Assembly (NCBI GenBank): GCA_965603285.1 | Contig: CBFDCK010000004.1 | Coordinates: 8,621 to 72,620 of the forward strand | Length of the DNA stretch: 64,000 nucleotides | Direction: 5' to 3' | DNA from: JAUWPO01 sp965603285 | GTDB lineage: Bacteria; Chloroflexota; Anaerolineae; Anaerolineales; UBA4823 | Part shown: positions 43,871 to 53,284 of the stretch, in pieces | Layout: every line of letters begins with the position of its first letter | How positions within the stretch are numbered: position 1 is the stretch's first letter | The notes under the pieces: generated by a model | Told to the model about the DNA's origin: nothing | The model's input: only the letters and a program-made list of their open reading frames with translations | Database searches by the model: none | Program-made: the position numbers and the translations under genes

Positions 43871-44288
43871 TTGGCCAACCAATCCCCTAAAAACGTGAAA
43901 GTTATTGCTGCCAACTAATAATTGCATTTGGTTTAATATTATATCAATTTTGCTCTTAAATATCGTAATATACTGTCTCAACGCACAAACAGCACTAACC
44001 ACAAAAAGCCAGTAGCTGTGCAGCACAGCCCAATAATAATTGCTCAGAGTATCGGGGTTGTAATCTCATCGTGTGCTTTTAATATGATCTATCAAATATT
44101 TTAGTAGAGTATAATGGTCGTTATGGTCTTGTTATTTGGGGTACACTAATTTTCGTGTTGTAAGACGAAAGAATTCAAACTTGAAGGGCGTCAATATTAA
44201 GTGGCTTTGGTGTTATAAAACTCGTTAGCGACCATCGCAGCCCAGAATCAATAACAAACAAAAGCAAATTCGGAGGAGAATATTTATC
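43871..44288. other. Intergenic stretch without a gene
   Basis: About 418 AT-rich bases between the GT-C gene and the DoxX-like gene. It probably contains the promoter of the latter. No hairpin terminator, RNA gene or convincing short frame was seen. Confidence 0.5.
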
Positions 44289-44786
44289 ATGATCACATTT
44301 CAATCATTAAAGCACCCCCAGGTACCGCTGTTTTGGATCGCTTTGCTGCGTATAATGCTGGGCGTGATGTTCTTGACTACCTGGTTGAGCAATCTCTCCA
44401 AGGGATTTTACACACCTGAGGGTCTGCAGTTCTTCTTCAGCGAAGTTTTTCCGCAATCACAAAACTCGCTCATCTGGTATGCCGCCTTCATCGAAAACGT
44501 AATCCTGCCGATGGGGGGCACCTTCGCACCATTCCAATTGGTAGCCGAATTCCTGTTAGGACTATTTTTGCTGGTCGGTTTTCTTACTCCTTTTACCAGC
44601 GTGGCGGCTGCCTTCTTTATAACCAATACCTTCCTTGCCACATTCGGTCATGATTGGCCCTGGAGCTACGTGATGATATTAGGGATTCTGGGAGTCTTAT
44701 TCTTTACAAAAGCGGGACGTAGTCTGGGTATTGACACCAGGCTGGCGAAAAACCGCTCCAAACCACCCATTCCATATCTCTGGTAA
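44289..44786 (+). CDS. DoxX-family membrane protein
   Basis: 165 residues, four membrane helices: 'WIALLRIMLGVMFLTTWL', a second around 'AEFLLGLFLLVGFLTPF', and others. DoxX-like proteins are subunits of quinol or thiosulfate-quinone oxidoreductase complexes or unknown membrane proteins. GGAGGAG precedes the ATG by about 10 bases. It is followed after 11 bases by a cellulose-synthase-like glycosyltransferase. Confidence 0.82.
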   Translation: MITFQSLKHPQVPLFWIALLRIMLGVMFLTTWLSNLSKGFYTPEGLQFFFSEVFPQSQNSLIWYAAFIENVILPMGGTFAPFQLVAEFLLGLFLLVGFLTPFTSVAAAFFITNTFLATFGHDWPWSYVMILGILGVLFFTKAGRSLGIDTRLAKNRSKPPIPYLW

Positions 44787-44797
44787 TTATCCTGGTC

Positions 44798-46321
44798 ATG
44801 GAAATACCCACTTGGATAATTATCCTGCTCGAAATTATTTATGGCGTGATTGTTATTGCTCTGGCGATTTACGGTTTCAACACCCTTTTCCTGACATGGA
44901 GGAGGATGCGTCAAACAAAATCAACCAACAAACTGCGCGCAAATCAAGGGAATGACCTGCCTCGAGTCACCATCCAGTTGCCTGTATACAACGAGCGCTA
45001 TGTTGTTAAACGATTGATCGATTCCGTCGCAGCGTTGGATTATCCCAAAGAACTACTCGAAATCCAGGTTTTGGATGATTCCGACGATATCACTTCAGAT
45101 ATCGTCTCTCAAGTAGTAACTTATCATCGAAATCTAGGGGTAGACATCAGGCATATCCAACGCTCTAACAGGGTAGGCTACAAAGGCGGCGCTTTGGCTC
45201 ACGGTATGCTAAACGCTCGGGGGGAATTCGTCGCCATATTTGACGCCGACTTCATTCCAAATCCCGATTTTCTCCAGGCAACCATTCTCTACTTTGTAGA
45301 AGACACAAATATCGGTTGCGTCCAAGCCCGCTGGGGACACACTAATTCCGATTCATCATGGCTAACACGCGCCCAGGCAACTGGGATAGATGGTCATTTC
45401 CTGATCGAACAGGAAACCCGCAGCGCAGGTGGTTTTCTTCTCAATTTTAACGGCACGGCCGGGATTTGGCGGCGTTCCTGCATTGAAGATGCCGGTGGGT
45501 GGCAGAGCGATACTCTTACGGAAGATCTAGATCTGAGCTACCGTGCTCAACTGCGGGGATGGCGCATCCTGTACCTACCACACATCAGTGTGCCTGCCGA
45601 ACTGCCTGTTCACATCAATGCTTTCAAACGCCAGCAGTTTCGCTGGGCAAAGGGCAGCATCCAGACCGCTCGCAAAATGCTGCCCGAGTTGTGGCGTTCT
45701 ACTCAACCGCTGCGCAATAAGATCGAAGGTTCGATTCACCTTACCCACTACGTCGTTCACCCGCTGATACTGGTCAACTTATTCTTAACCCTGCCGGTGC
45801 TGCTTTTAAACAGCCGGTTCTTTTGGACCATCCATCTCTTTACAACCGCTGCTATCGGTCCACTTCTCATGTATTGGATCTCTATGCGAGAGGAGGGTCA
45901 AAGCATCCAAGAACGCCTATCGCACTTGATCGGACTGCTTTTCCTGGGGATGGGCTTATCGGTGAACAATACCCGCGCCTTCACGGAGGCTTCTTTGGGG
46001 ATCAAAACTTCATTTCTAAGGACACCAAAATTCAACCTTCAGGGAGGTGAGGGAGCAGGTGAAAACCATGATTATATGTTACCGCGCGATGCCAACTTCT
46101 GGATTGAGGCTCTGCTGGGGGTCTACTCCGTGGGATTATTAGCTTACGTGATATTGATCGGAGCCTGGGGGCTTGTGTTCTGGGTGTTATTATACGCTGG
46201 GGGCTTCAGCTATGTCGCTGGCTTGAGTTATATCCAGTCTCTACCGCGTAATGCAAAAAGCAAACCTGGTCGATTAACCTTGAGCCAAGAAAGCAAGGAG
46301 TCCAAGCTCATCGGGGGTTAA
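44798..46321 (+). CDS. Cellulose-synthase-like processive glycosyltransferase (GT2)
   Basis: 507 residues. One N-terminal helix, then the GT-A domain with 'VTIQLPVYNERYVVKRLIDS', 'DDSDD', 'IFDADFIPNPDF' (DxD), 'LTEDLDLSYRAQLRGW' (catalytic Asp) and 'RQQFRWAKGS' (QxxRW), followed by four or five C-terminal helices. These are the motifs of membrane synthases of beta-glucan, mannan or hyaluronan type; the CslA/glucomannan-like subgroup fits best. The polysaccharide product is unknown. It follows the DoxX-like gene by 11 bases. Confidence 0.9.
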   Translation: MEIPTWIIILLEIIYGVIVIALAIYGFNTLFLTWRRMRQTKSTNKLRANQGNDLPRVTIQLPVYNERYVVKRLIDSVAALDYPKELLEIQVLDDSDDITSDIVSQVVTYHRNLGVDIRHIQRSNRVGYKGGALAHGMLNARGEFVAIFDADFIPNPDFLQATILYFVEDTNIGCVQARWGHTNSDSSWLTRAQATGIDGHFLIEQETRSAGGFLLNFNGTAGIWRRSCIEDAGGWQSDTLTEDLDLSYRAQLRGWRILYLPHISVPAELPVHINAFKRQQFRWAKGSIQTARKMLPELWRSTQPLRNKIEGSIHLTHYVVHPLILVNLFLTLPVLLLNSRFFWTIHLFTTAAIGPLLMYWISMREEGQSIQERLSHLIGLLFLGMGLSVNNTRAFTEASLGIKTSFLRTPKFNLQGGEGAGENHDYMLPRDANFWIEALLGVYSVGLLAYVILIGAWGLVFWVLLYAGGFSYVAGLSYIQSLPRNAKSKPGRLTLSQESKESKLIGG

Positions 46322-46412
46322 ATTCGCGAATCAGCAATGAGCATAGGTGATGGGAAGAGATTATAACAGGGAAACTTACTGGAGCATTGATCGCAAGCGT
46401 ATCCAAATAAGA

Positions 46413-46428
46413 TGTTTCACGTGAAACA
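46413..46428. promoter_or_regulatory. parS site (ParB-binding), copy 1
   Basis: The 16 bases TGTTTCACGTGAAACA match the bacterial parS consensus exactly; the palindrome extends to 20 bases with GA/TC on the flanks (46411-46430). ParB binds here and loads as a clamp to organise chromosome segregation and SMC loading. No parA or parB gene lies in the window. Confidence 0.93.
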
Positions 46429-46457
46429 TCAAGAAAAGAAAGGCTGCAGTAGCTCAA

Positions 46458-46473
46458 TGTTTCACGTGAAACA
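46458..46473. promoter_or_regulatory. parS site (ParB-binding), copy 2
   Basis: A second perfect TGTTTCACGTGAAACA, 45 bases from the first (centre to centre), with the palindrome extended to 26 bases (46453-46478). Both sites lie in the 175-base gap between convergent genes. Confidence 0.93.
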
Positions 46474-46495
46474 TTGAGCGTATAATCTCTCCTTT

Positions 46496-47506
46496 TTATT
46501 CCACCCACACACCGTTACGGCGCGCCCACGCTTCTGTTGTTTCTTCGATCAGGTCCAGGAAGGCGTCCAACCCCGCAATCCGCTCCATAAACTCGGGACT
46601 TAACAGCCCCAAGTACTTGAAGGTTTGCGCCCAGGTTTCCCTTTCCGGAGCCTCACCGGGCAGCGAATTGACTGCTATCGTCCAGGTACGCAACAACGAC
46701 CACAAAATGTTTTTCGGCTGCTCTCCCTCAAGCATAGATTCGAAGGCTTTTTGGTAGTACGGCTGTCGTATTGGGTGGATGCGAACAGGTGCTTTATCAG
46801 GAGGTACGGCTTGAAACGCTGATCGCCAAAGAGATACCAGCCTGGGCAGATCACTGTCTTCAAGGTTGGGAGCGCCGAGCAAACCCAAAAGCCCGGCATA
46901 CATTCCTGGTTTTCCCATCGCCTCAGCACGGTCAGGAAAATTGATCAGGAAACGCCGCTCGGTAAGTGGGGATCCGTTGAAACTGGCAATCGCGTTGGCA
47001 GCCTGTCCTAAGGCTTTTAGATAACCCAAAACTTCACCTGGTCCAGGATCCGGTTTTTCCATCTGGTACGTTAGCCAGATTTTTCGAGCCTTCTCCAGTT
47101 GGGACCGTGATCTCTCGAAAACACGATCTGGTCGGTCAAATTGTCCCCGAACGCTGGCTTGTGTGAAATCCATAAAGTGCTGCGGGTCGTGTAATATTCT
47201 ACATTCCTTAATTGTTGGACCTAGCCAGGGATGCACGCGCAGGCTCCTCGGCGTGCGGTACATGTTTTGCGAGTGATGGGCGATGTCCAGGTGAACTTCG
47301 TCCGTAATCGTTACTATTTCGCGCTTCTCAGCTTCGTCATCTATATGAATGAATACCAGATCGACATCGGCAGCGCCCCCCAAAAGATAGTCTTCATCCA
47401 ACAAGGTACCGCACAAGTATACCGAGACCAGGTTGCGATCTTTGTTTGAGCGCTCTTCTATCGTCTCACTAACAATCCGCATCAAAGCTTCACGATTTAT
47501 GCGCAC
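46496..47506 (-). CDS. Nucleotidyltransferase-fold protein of unknown function
   Basis: 336 residues. Start GTG at 47506, with AAGGAGG 9 bases upstream. 'VYLCGTLLDEDYLLGGAADVDLVFIH' region (quoted in part as 'GGAADVDLVFIH') gives the Gly-x(n)-DxD signature of the DNA polymerase beta-type nucleotidyltransferase fold, with a third acidic residue in 'HLDIAHHS'. The C-terminal two thirds are helical, as in kanamycin-nucleotidyltransferase or GlnE-like proteins. Substrate unknown. Confidence 0.7.
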   Translation of the reverse strand: MRINREALMRIVSETIEERSNKDRNLVSVYLCGTLLDEDYLLGGAADVDLVFIHIDDEAEKREIVTITDEVHLDIAHHSQNMYRTPRSLRVHPWLGPTIKECRILHDPQHFMDFTQASVRGQFDRPDRVFERSRSQLEKARKIWLTYQMEKPDPGPGEVLGYLKALGQAANAIASFNGSPLTERRFLINFPDRAEAMGKPGMYAGLLGLLGAPNLEDSDLPRLVSLWRSAFQAVPPDKAPVRIHPIRQPYYQKAFESMLEGEQPKNILWSLLRTWTIAVNSLPGEAPERETWAQTFKYLGLLSPEFMERIAGLDAFLDLIEETTEAWARRNGVWVE

Positions 47507-47692
47507 AGTCCCTTGCCTCCTTATTACATTACTAACGACCGTCTGACAAAAACAATCTTAAAACCTACAACACGCTAGGCACCAGGCTTTTAAGGCAGTT
47601 CCTCAAAAAACGCACATCTGAATATAGCTACTGACTAAGCGCTTTTACAATATGGTTGAATATTTACCACAGAGCAAACAATAGGGCTTAAA

Positions 47693-48346
47693 TTAACTTG
47701 AAGAAGGTGCGTTCAATGGCAGCTCTTGCTGGAACGGCGGCATTTTCAAAGCCTGACGAATCCCGTTTTCCACCAACTTCAAGTCTTCTCCATTCTGAAC
47801 ATAATCTAACTCATTTGTATCGATCGTTAGCAATAGTGAGCGGCGCTTATTGCGGTCGCCGAAGAATGCCTCATAAGCCTGGTTGACCTCTTCGATATAT
47901 GAATGCTCAATACTGCGCTCATAAGAGCGGTCGCGCAGAGCAATACGCCCCATAAGTGTGTCCGTATCCGCCCGCAGGTAAACAATCAAGTCTGGTATAG
48001 TTATTTTCTCAGCTAAGGCTTCGTGTACCCTGCTGTACATTACGAGTTCATCGCCTCGAAGATTGATCTGGGCGAAAAGAGCGTCTTTTTCAAAGGTGTA
48101 GTCAGAGATAAGACGCTCGTCCTGGGATAGGATATCGGTCACCGTACGCCGCTGCTGATGGTAACGACTGAGCAGGAAAAAGATCTGGGTTTGAAAAGCA
48201 TACCGCTCCCTGTCACTATAAAAATCGGATAAAAAGGGGTTCTCCTCAAACACCTCCAATAACAGCCCTGCATCGAATGAGGGTTGTAATAATCTGGCAA
48301 GAGTAGTCTTCCCAACGCCTATTGCACCTTCGATTGCTATGTACAT
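47693..48346 (-). CDS. Deoxynucleoside kinase (dGK/dAK family)
   Basis: 217 residues. P-loop 'IEGAIGVGKTTLAR', 'EVFEENPFLSDFY' with the substrate-binding Glu, 'LISDYTFEKDALFA' in the ERS/DRY-like position, and the lid Arg-rich 'IALRDRSYERSIE'. The family phosphorylates deoxyadenosine/deoxyguanosine or other deoxynucleosides in salvage. The C-terminal tail is short and Ser/Pro-rich. Confidence 0.88.
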   Translation of the reverse strand: MYIAIEGAIGVGKTTLARLLQPSFDAGLLLEVFEENPFLSDFYSDRERYAFQTQIFFLLSRYHQQRRTVTDILSQDERLISDYTFEKDALFAQINLRGDELVMYSRVHEALAEKITIPDLIVYLRADTDTLMGRIALRDRSYERSIEHSYIEEVNQAYEAFFGDRNKRRSLLLTIDTNELDYVQNGEDLKLVENGIRQALKMPPFQQELPLNAPSSS

Positions 48347-48520
48347 TTCAGAACCTATATTTTATTACCTGTTTATGCTATATTTGTGTCATATTTATAA
48401 CGTTTTTCTAGTGCGCTTTTATCGCTACGGCCCCGCGAACCGTTGTTTGTTACCATTCCACTTATGAGCTACAGGATAAAGGATACCAGTGAACATCTCA
48501 AAACGCAACAATCGACAGCG

Positions 48521-48556
48521 CTAAACTACCTAGCGGCACTAAACTAATTAGCGGCG
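48521..48556. repeat. Two tandem 18-bp repeats
   Basis: CTAAACTACCTAGCGGCA is followed directly by CTAAACTAATTAGCGGCG (14 of 18 identical), each with a CTA/TAG core. They lie just beyond the pepF stop codon and may be the remnant of a terminator or protein-binding site. Role unknown. Confidence 0.5.
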
Positions 48557-48560
48557 CGAG

Positions 48561-50342
48561 TTACAGTTCCAAAGTTATGTCTTCCAGTTGTTCTACTAGC
48601 TCCAAGATCACATCAAATCCTCCTTGCCAGAATCCGGTGTCATAGACATCGATTCCGGCCTCCGCAAGGATACGGACAGGCGCATCTGAACCGCCAGCGG
48701 CAAGAATTTTAATAAAGCGCGGCTTAAACGCCTCACCCTCCTCTTTATACTGCTGGTAAAGCGACAACACTAACAACTGTCCAAATGCGTAGGCATACAC
48801 ATAAAACGGGACATGATAAATATGCGGGATGGAGACCCATTCCCAACCAAATTCAGCGCTTACTTCCACCGCCTCGCCGAATTGCTTCTTCAGGTTTTCT
48901 TGATAAGCCTTAGAAAGATCGTCCACAGAGGCGTCCTGTTTGACCATCTCGTGTGCCTGGCGCTCGAACAGAGCGAAAAATGCCTGGCGCAGGATGGTGG
49001 CATAAGCATCGTCCACCTGTCGGAAGAGTAAGTCCTGTCGTACACTCTGATCTTCTTCTTGCGCCAGCAAGCGATCAATCAGCAGCATCTCGGCGAATGT
49101 AGAAGCCGTTTCTGCTAAAGGCAGGGAGGAATGCTGTGTGAAAATGCTGTGATGTTCGGCCAACATGGAGTGAATTGCGTGACCGAGCTCGTGCGCCAAT
49201 GTCGCCACGTCTCTTGGACGACCCTGGTAGTTAAGCAGGACCCAGGGAGTCAAATCCGGCGTAACTGTTGCGCAAAAAGCACCGTCCCGCTTCCCTTTAC
49301 GCACTTCGCTGTCGAGGTGATCGTCATCAAAGACCCGCTGCGCCAATTTCGAAATTTGAGGGTCAAACTGACTGAATGAATCCAGAACTAGATCAACCGC
49401 GGTTTGATATTTATACTTCTTATCGGATCCGGCTACCGGTGCGTAAATATCGTAACGCCGCAGTCGTTCAACACCCAGCAAGCGCGCCTTGAGTTCAAAA
49501 AAGCGCTGAAAAATAGGCGTGTTACGCTCGCAGACATCTAACAGCGTGTTCACTACTTCATCCGGAATATCGTTCACCAAATTGCGAACCGCAATCGGTT
49601 TATCAAAATGGCGCATATCCAACTGCTCGTTGCGCCAGTCGCGCACTAAGGTCTGGTAGATTTGCCCTAAAATTGGACCGTCATCCCCGTAAACTCGGTA
49701 AAGCTCCTGGTATACACCGGCACGCAGCTGCGGATCACTATCGTGGACATAAACCATCAGTTGGCCGCGGGTTAGCTCTTTCTCCTCGCCATCAACGGTC
49801 AGTTTGAACACATACCGGTTGGTGATTGAATCGTATAATGTGTTGAGAGCACTTGAGCCGGTTACATCCTTTATGTTGATAACCTTCTCCTCGGCCTCGG
49901 ACAATGTGTGCGGTTTAAAATGACGCATCTCCTCCAGCCAGTAGTGAAAATCGCCTGAGCCGGCCATTAACCGGTCCGCTGGGATGTCATCCAATCCTTT
50001 CCACCACAAACTGAAAAACAAAATCTTGTTTTGCATCTCGGCCATTAGCTGTTCCACTTTCGCCAGGAACACCTGCGCATCCTGATTCTGTGTGTCAGCA
50101 GCAAACTGCAACGCGCCGAAATCGTAGATACGAGAAACCAGGCTGGTGATCTCTTCCAACCGTCGGATAAGTTCTGAAAATTCGGTTTTATCTATGTCCT
50201 CGTTCAATTGCTGGCGCACAGTCTCAAAATCGGTGACCTTGGCCTCTAATTTCGAAATAGCAGCCTTCATTTCAGGGTCGTCTTGGGTTTCAAACAGGTC
50301 ATTAAGACTCCAGCGAGTTTTTTTGTACGTCCTTTCCATCAT
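48561..50342 (-). CDS. pepF: Oligoendopeptidase F (M3 metallopeptidase)
   Basis: 593 residues from ATG 50342, where GAGG lies about 8 bases upstream and the usual family N-terminus 'WSLNDLFETQDDPEM' follows. The frame remains open for another 113 codons upstream, but those encode residues in a second frame of the methyltransferase gene and resemble no peptidase. The zinc site is 'LAHELGHAIHS' with Glu in 'LPLAETASTFAEML'. The enzyme cuts short cytoplasmic peptides. It overlaps the end of the methyltransferase gene by 41 bases. Confidence 0.94.
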   Translation of the reverse strand: MMERTYKKTRWSLNDLFETQDDPEMKAAISKLEAKVTDFETVRQQLNEDIDKTEFSELIRRLEEITSLVSRIYDFGALQFAADTQNQDAQVFLAKVEQLMAEMQNKILFFSLWWKGLDDIPADRLMAGSGDFHYWLEEMRHFKPHTLSEAEEKVINIKDVTGSSALNTLYDSITNRYVFKLTVDGEEKELTRGQLMVYVHDSDPQLRAGVYQELYRVYGDDGPILGQIYQTLVRDWRNEQLDMRHFDKPIAVRNLVNDIPDEVVNTLLDVCERNTPIFQRFFELKARLLGVERLRRYDIYAPVAGSDKKYKYQTAVDLVLDSFSQFDPQISKLAQRVFDDDHLDSEVRKGKRDGAFCATVTPDLTPWVLLNYQGRPRDVATLAHELGHAIHSMLAEHHSIFTQHSSLPLAETASTFAEMLLIDRLLAQEEDQSVRQDLLFRQVDDAYATILRQAFFALFERQAHEMVKQDASVDDLSKAYQENLKKQFGEAVEVSAEFGWEWVSIPHIYHVPFYVYAYAFGQLLVLSLYQQYKEEGEAFKPRFIKILAAGGSDAPVRILAEAGIDVYDTGFWQGGFDVILELVEQLEDITLEL

Positions 50343-51450
50343 GTTCTTCCCTCTTATGTTCCTTGGTTTTATAATATTTTGCTCGGAAAAATTTTCTCGA
50401 ATAATCGATCGGGAGGCGTTCTCCGGTTTGTTCATCCAAATAATACCACTGCTCCCATCCATTGCACGGTGCCTGGCGCAATTCCTTAGCGACCTGATGG
50501 ATCGATCCGCGCTGCCCATCACACTCAATCGCCCCATCAGCCAGTATCCTGGCAGTAGTTTCTCCGGTCTTACCAAAATAAAGCATCTGTCCTGGTTGTA
50601 CAAAACCATACTCCACCAGTGTGCCAAACGGGACTCGCCGCCGTTTGCGCGGGTTGGGGGTCTCGAAGAGCGCTTCATCAAAGCCGTTTTGGGGGGCGTC
50701 TTTTATCCTCGTTCTTGCCAAATCCACAAAACGGGTCTCTCGCTCGATACCGACCCAATGTCTGTATAGGCGTTTGGCGACCACGCCGGTCGTGCCGGTA
50801 CCGAAAAATGGGTCCAGGACCACATCGCCGGGATTGGAACTGGCTTGCAGGATCCGGTAGAGCAAGGACTCCGGTTTTTGAGTTGGATTCGCTCGTTGTT
50901 TGCCTTCCCGCAACCTCTCCCCCCCGGAGCAAATCGGTAAACACCAATCGCTGCGCATCTACAAGTTGTCGTTAAGCGCTTTCATGGCGTGGTGATTGAA
51001 GGTGTAAGAGGCACCGCGCTCTCTCTGTGCCCAGATCAGGGTTTCGTGGGCATTTGTGAACCGTACACCCCTAAAATTAGGCATAGGGTTTGATTTGACC
51101 CAAATAACATCATTGAGAATCCAATATTGCAAGTCTTGCAGGATTTTACCGATCCGGAAAACGTTGTGATAGATACCAATCACCCACAAGGTGCCCGTCC
51201 GTTTTAACACTCGCCGGCAGGCTGACAGCCACTGGTTAGTAAAATGGTCATAAGCTTCGAGGTTCTCGAATTTGTCCCAGGCATCGTCCACGGCTTCTAC
51301 CCGGGTATGTTTCGGACACCATAGCTCCTGGTGCAATTGCAGGTTGTACGGCGGATCCGTGAAAATTAAATCCACCGATTCCGCAGGCAGCGCAGCCAAA
51401 ACCTCAAAACAATCTCCCTGGATTATTTCGTCAATTGGAAAATGAGGCAA
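50302..51450 (-). pseudogene. CcrM/HinfI-type adenine-N6 DNA methyltransferase interrupted by one in-frame TAG
   Basis: The N-terminal 163 codons carry the catalytic 'FTDPPYNLQLH' (DPPY, residues 32-35) and the C-terminal 218 codons carry 'NPTQKPESLLYRIL' and the SAM-binding 'VLDPFFGTGTTGVVAKRL', then a CcrM-like C-terminal domain ending near 'CNGWEQWYYLD'. Both halves are in the same frame, separated only by TAG at 50961-50959. The surrounding residues ('LNDNL*MRSDW') match the family, where a Gln is normal at this point, so CAG to TAG is the simplest origin. No other damage is visible. Such orphan enzymes methylate GANTC and mark replication state in alphaproteobacteria. A read error, a recent null mutation or suppression are all possible. 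Confidence 0.85.
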
Positions 51451-51601
51451 TTATATACTTCCATAAATATTCGATTAACTTTTATGAAGGAGGTTCACGG
51501 TCTAAGAACCGGTTCGTTTCCGACGTTAATTATAACCCTTCGCCTTGACCTGACAACTAACTTTCGATATACTTTGGAAACCAATCACTTATCCAACTCA
51601 T

Positions 51602-51683
<82 letters not shown>

Positions 51684-52018
51684 CTATATAGATCGCCTAA
51701 CAGCTGTCCGCGGCCAGCTGTTTTCTATTAACTTGTTTTCCCTATGATAATGGGACGTTTTTTCTATGGTCATTTAACCATCATACTAAGGTTTCTTCAC
51801 TGTCGTTGATTGAAGTTTTCAGCCACTCCAATTGACATTGTTCGTCACGACCCGCATTGCAATGAACTAACCGGGTAAATAGGTTCTGCAAATCGACCCT
51901 TGTAGAGTAGCTTTCCATACCTGGTACCTTGTTTCCATGCCTGCCCGCCCCAAACAGGCGGGCAAGATACCCTCTCTGCCGTGTAGAACAACAAAAATAT
52001 CGAGTAAGATAGGAGAGG
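51684..52018. other. Intergenic region between tRNA-Leu and the META lipoprotein gene
   Basis: About 335 bases. It contains an 8-bp inverted repeat, TGCCCGCC / GGCGGGCA with a 7-base spacer, at 51942-51964, with no T run, so it is not a standard terminator. GC-rich palindromes of this kind often occur as dispersed repeats in genomes, which this window alone cannot show. The gap otherwise holds no convincing gene. Confidence 0.5.
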
Positions 52019-52819
52019 ATGAACAATCAATTGAAAAGAATAAGAAAGACAACAAGTTTATTCCTGATATCATTACCAATTCTGGCGGTCGCTCTAGCAG
52101 CATGCAATGCAGGAGGTCAATCGCAGAGTCTGGAAGGGACTAACTGGGTGCTTGAATCGCTGCGGGGGGAAAGTGCACTGTCCGAAACAACAGTCATGGC
52201 AGGATTCCAGGTGGATGGCAGGATGAGCGGTTCAACCGGATGCAATAATTACAATGCGGCATATACAACCGACGGGGATACGATCACCATATCCCCAGGC
52301 GCAACCACGCTCATGGCCTGCCCCACACCAATCATGGCACAGGAAAGTGCCTTTCTGGACGTGCTGGCATCTGCGACAACCTACAAGATTGAAGGCGATG
52401 AGATGGAGTTAAAAGACGCTTCCGGTGCTGTCATTGCTAAGTTCTCTGATTTGGAGCCAGTATCATTAGAAAATTCTTCCTGGCAGGTGATTGGGTATAA
52501 CAACAGCAAACAGGCTGTAGTAAGCGTCATCATTGGCACCGAGATCACGGCTAATTTTGGTGAGGACGGCACTTTGAGCGGTTCTGCTGGCTGTAATAAT
52601 TACACCGCAACCTATAAAGTCAATGGAGATAACATATCCATCGGTCCAGCGGCTGCGACGCGCATGTTTTGCCCGGAGCCAGACGGGGTCATGGAGCAGG
52701 AAGTCCAATATCTGGCAGCGCTTGAAACTGCGTCGACATATCTCATTGAAGTAGACAAGATGGAAATGCGAACCGCCGAGGGCGCGCTTGCGGCTACGTT
52801 TCGGACTGCAGGTGATTAG
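52019..52819 (+). CDS. Lipoprotein with two META (HslJ-like) domains
   Basis: 266 residues. The signal sequence ends in the lipobox 'ALAAC', with Cys29 as the likely lipidated residue. Two tandem META domains follow: 'LEGTNWVLESL...GSTGCNNYNAAY' and 'LENSSWQVIGY...GSAGCNNYTATY', each with the conserved Gly-Cys-Asn-Asn-Tyr. HslJ-like domains are found in envelope stress and antibiotic-tolerance proteins; no enzymatic role is known. It is followed 52 bases later by a DUF1622 membrane protein. Confidence 0.88.
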   Translation: MNNQLKRIRKTTSLFLISLPILAVALAACNAGGQSQSLEGTNWVLESLRGESALSETTVMAGFQVDGRMSGSTGCNNYNAAYTTDGDTITISPGATTLMACPTPIMAQESAFLDVLASATTYKIEGDEMELKDASGAVIAKFSDLEPVSLENSSWQVIGYNNSKQAVVSVIIGTEITANFGEDGTLSGSAGCNNYTATYKVNGDNISIGPAAATRMFCPEPDGVMEQEVQYLAALETASTYLIEVDKMEMRTAEGALAATFRTAGD

Positions 52820-52870
52820 CACAAATCAAGCTTTTGCTAGATAGGTTAAGAAAAGAGGAGGTCCCAAATA

Positions 52871-53284
52871 ATGTTTCGTAGTCTTATCACCAGCTTTGGC
52901 ACAGGAGAAGTGATCCTGGAATGGATCGAGTACGCCGCACTCGCTATTGAGGTTTTGGCTGTGGTGATTATCGTGGTGTTTATTTTCAAATCAATTACTC
53001 GTTATTTCATCTCGGGTATCCGCAATCCAGGGGAACAGCGCCAACAGTATGGGAAGCTCAAATACAACCTGGGTAGAACGTTGTTGTTAGGTTTGGAGAT
53101 CCTGGTCGCGGCAGACATTATCCGTACAGTAGCCCTGGAATCAACCCTGGAAAGTGTAGCCATCCTGGGTTTACTGGTGTTGGTTCGCACCTTCCTGAGC
53201 TGGGCGCTGATTGTTGAGATCGAGGGACACTGGCCGTGGCAAGCAGGTGACTCGGTGGAGCGAACAGAAGAGGGGTCTCTCTAG
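52871..53284 (+). CDS. DUF1622 membrane protein
   Basis: 137 residues with three membrane segments: 'ALAIEVLAVVIIVVFIF', 'LLLGLEILVAADIIRTVA' and 'VAILGLLVLVRTFLSWAL'. These are typical of the uncharacterised DUF1622 family. GAGGAGG lies about 10 bases before the ATG. Its stop and that of the convergent MFS gene share the palindrome CTAG (53281-53284). Confidence 0.85.
   Translation: MFRSLITSFGTGEVILEWIEYAALAIEVLAVVIIVVFIFKSITRYFISGIRNPGEQRQQYGKLKYNLGRTLLLGLEILVAADIIRTVALESTLESVAILGLLVLVRTFLSWALIVEIEGHWPWQAGDSVERTEEGSL

Noticed and set aside
50343..50681. 113-codon N-terminal extension of the pepF frame
   Set aside because: It lies inside the methyltransferase gene in another frame, shows no peptidase similarity, and a ribosome site precedes ATG 50342.
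51942..51964. Inverted repeat as terminator of tRNA-Leu
   Set aside because: It lies 260 bases after the tRNA and is not followed by T residues on either strand.
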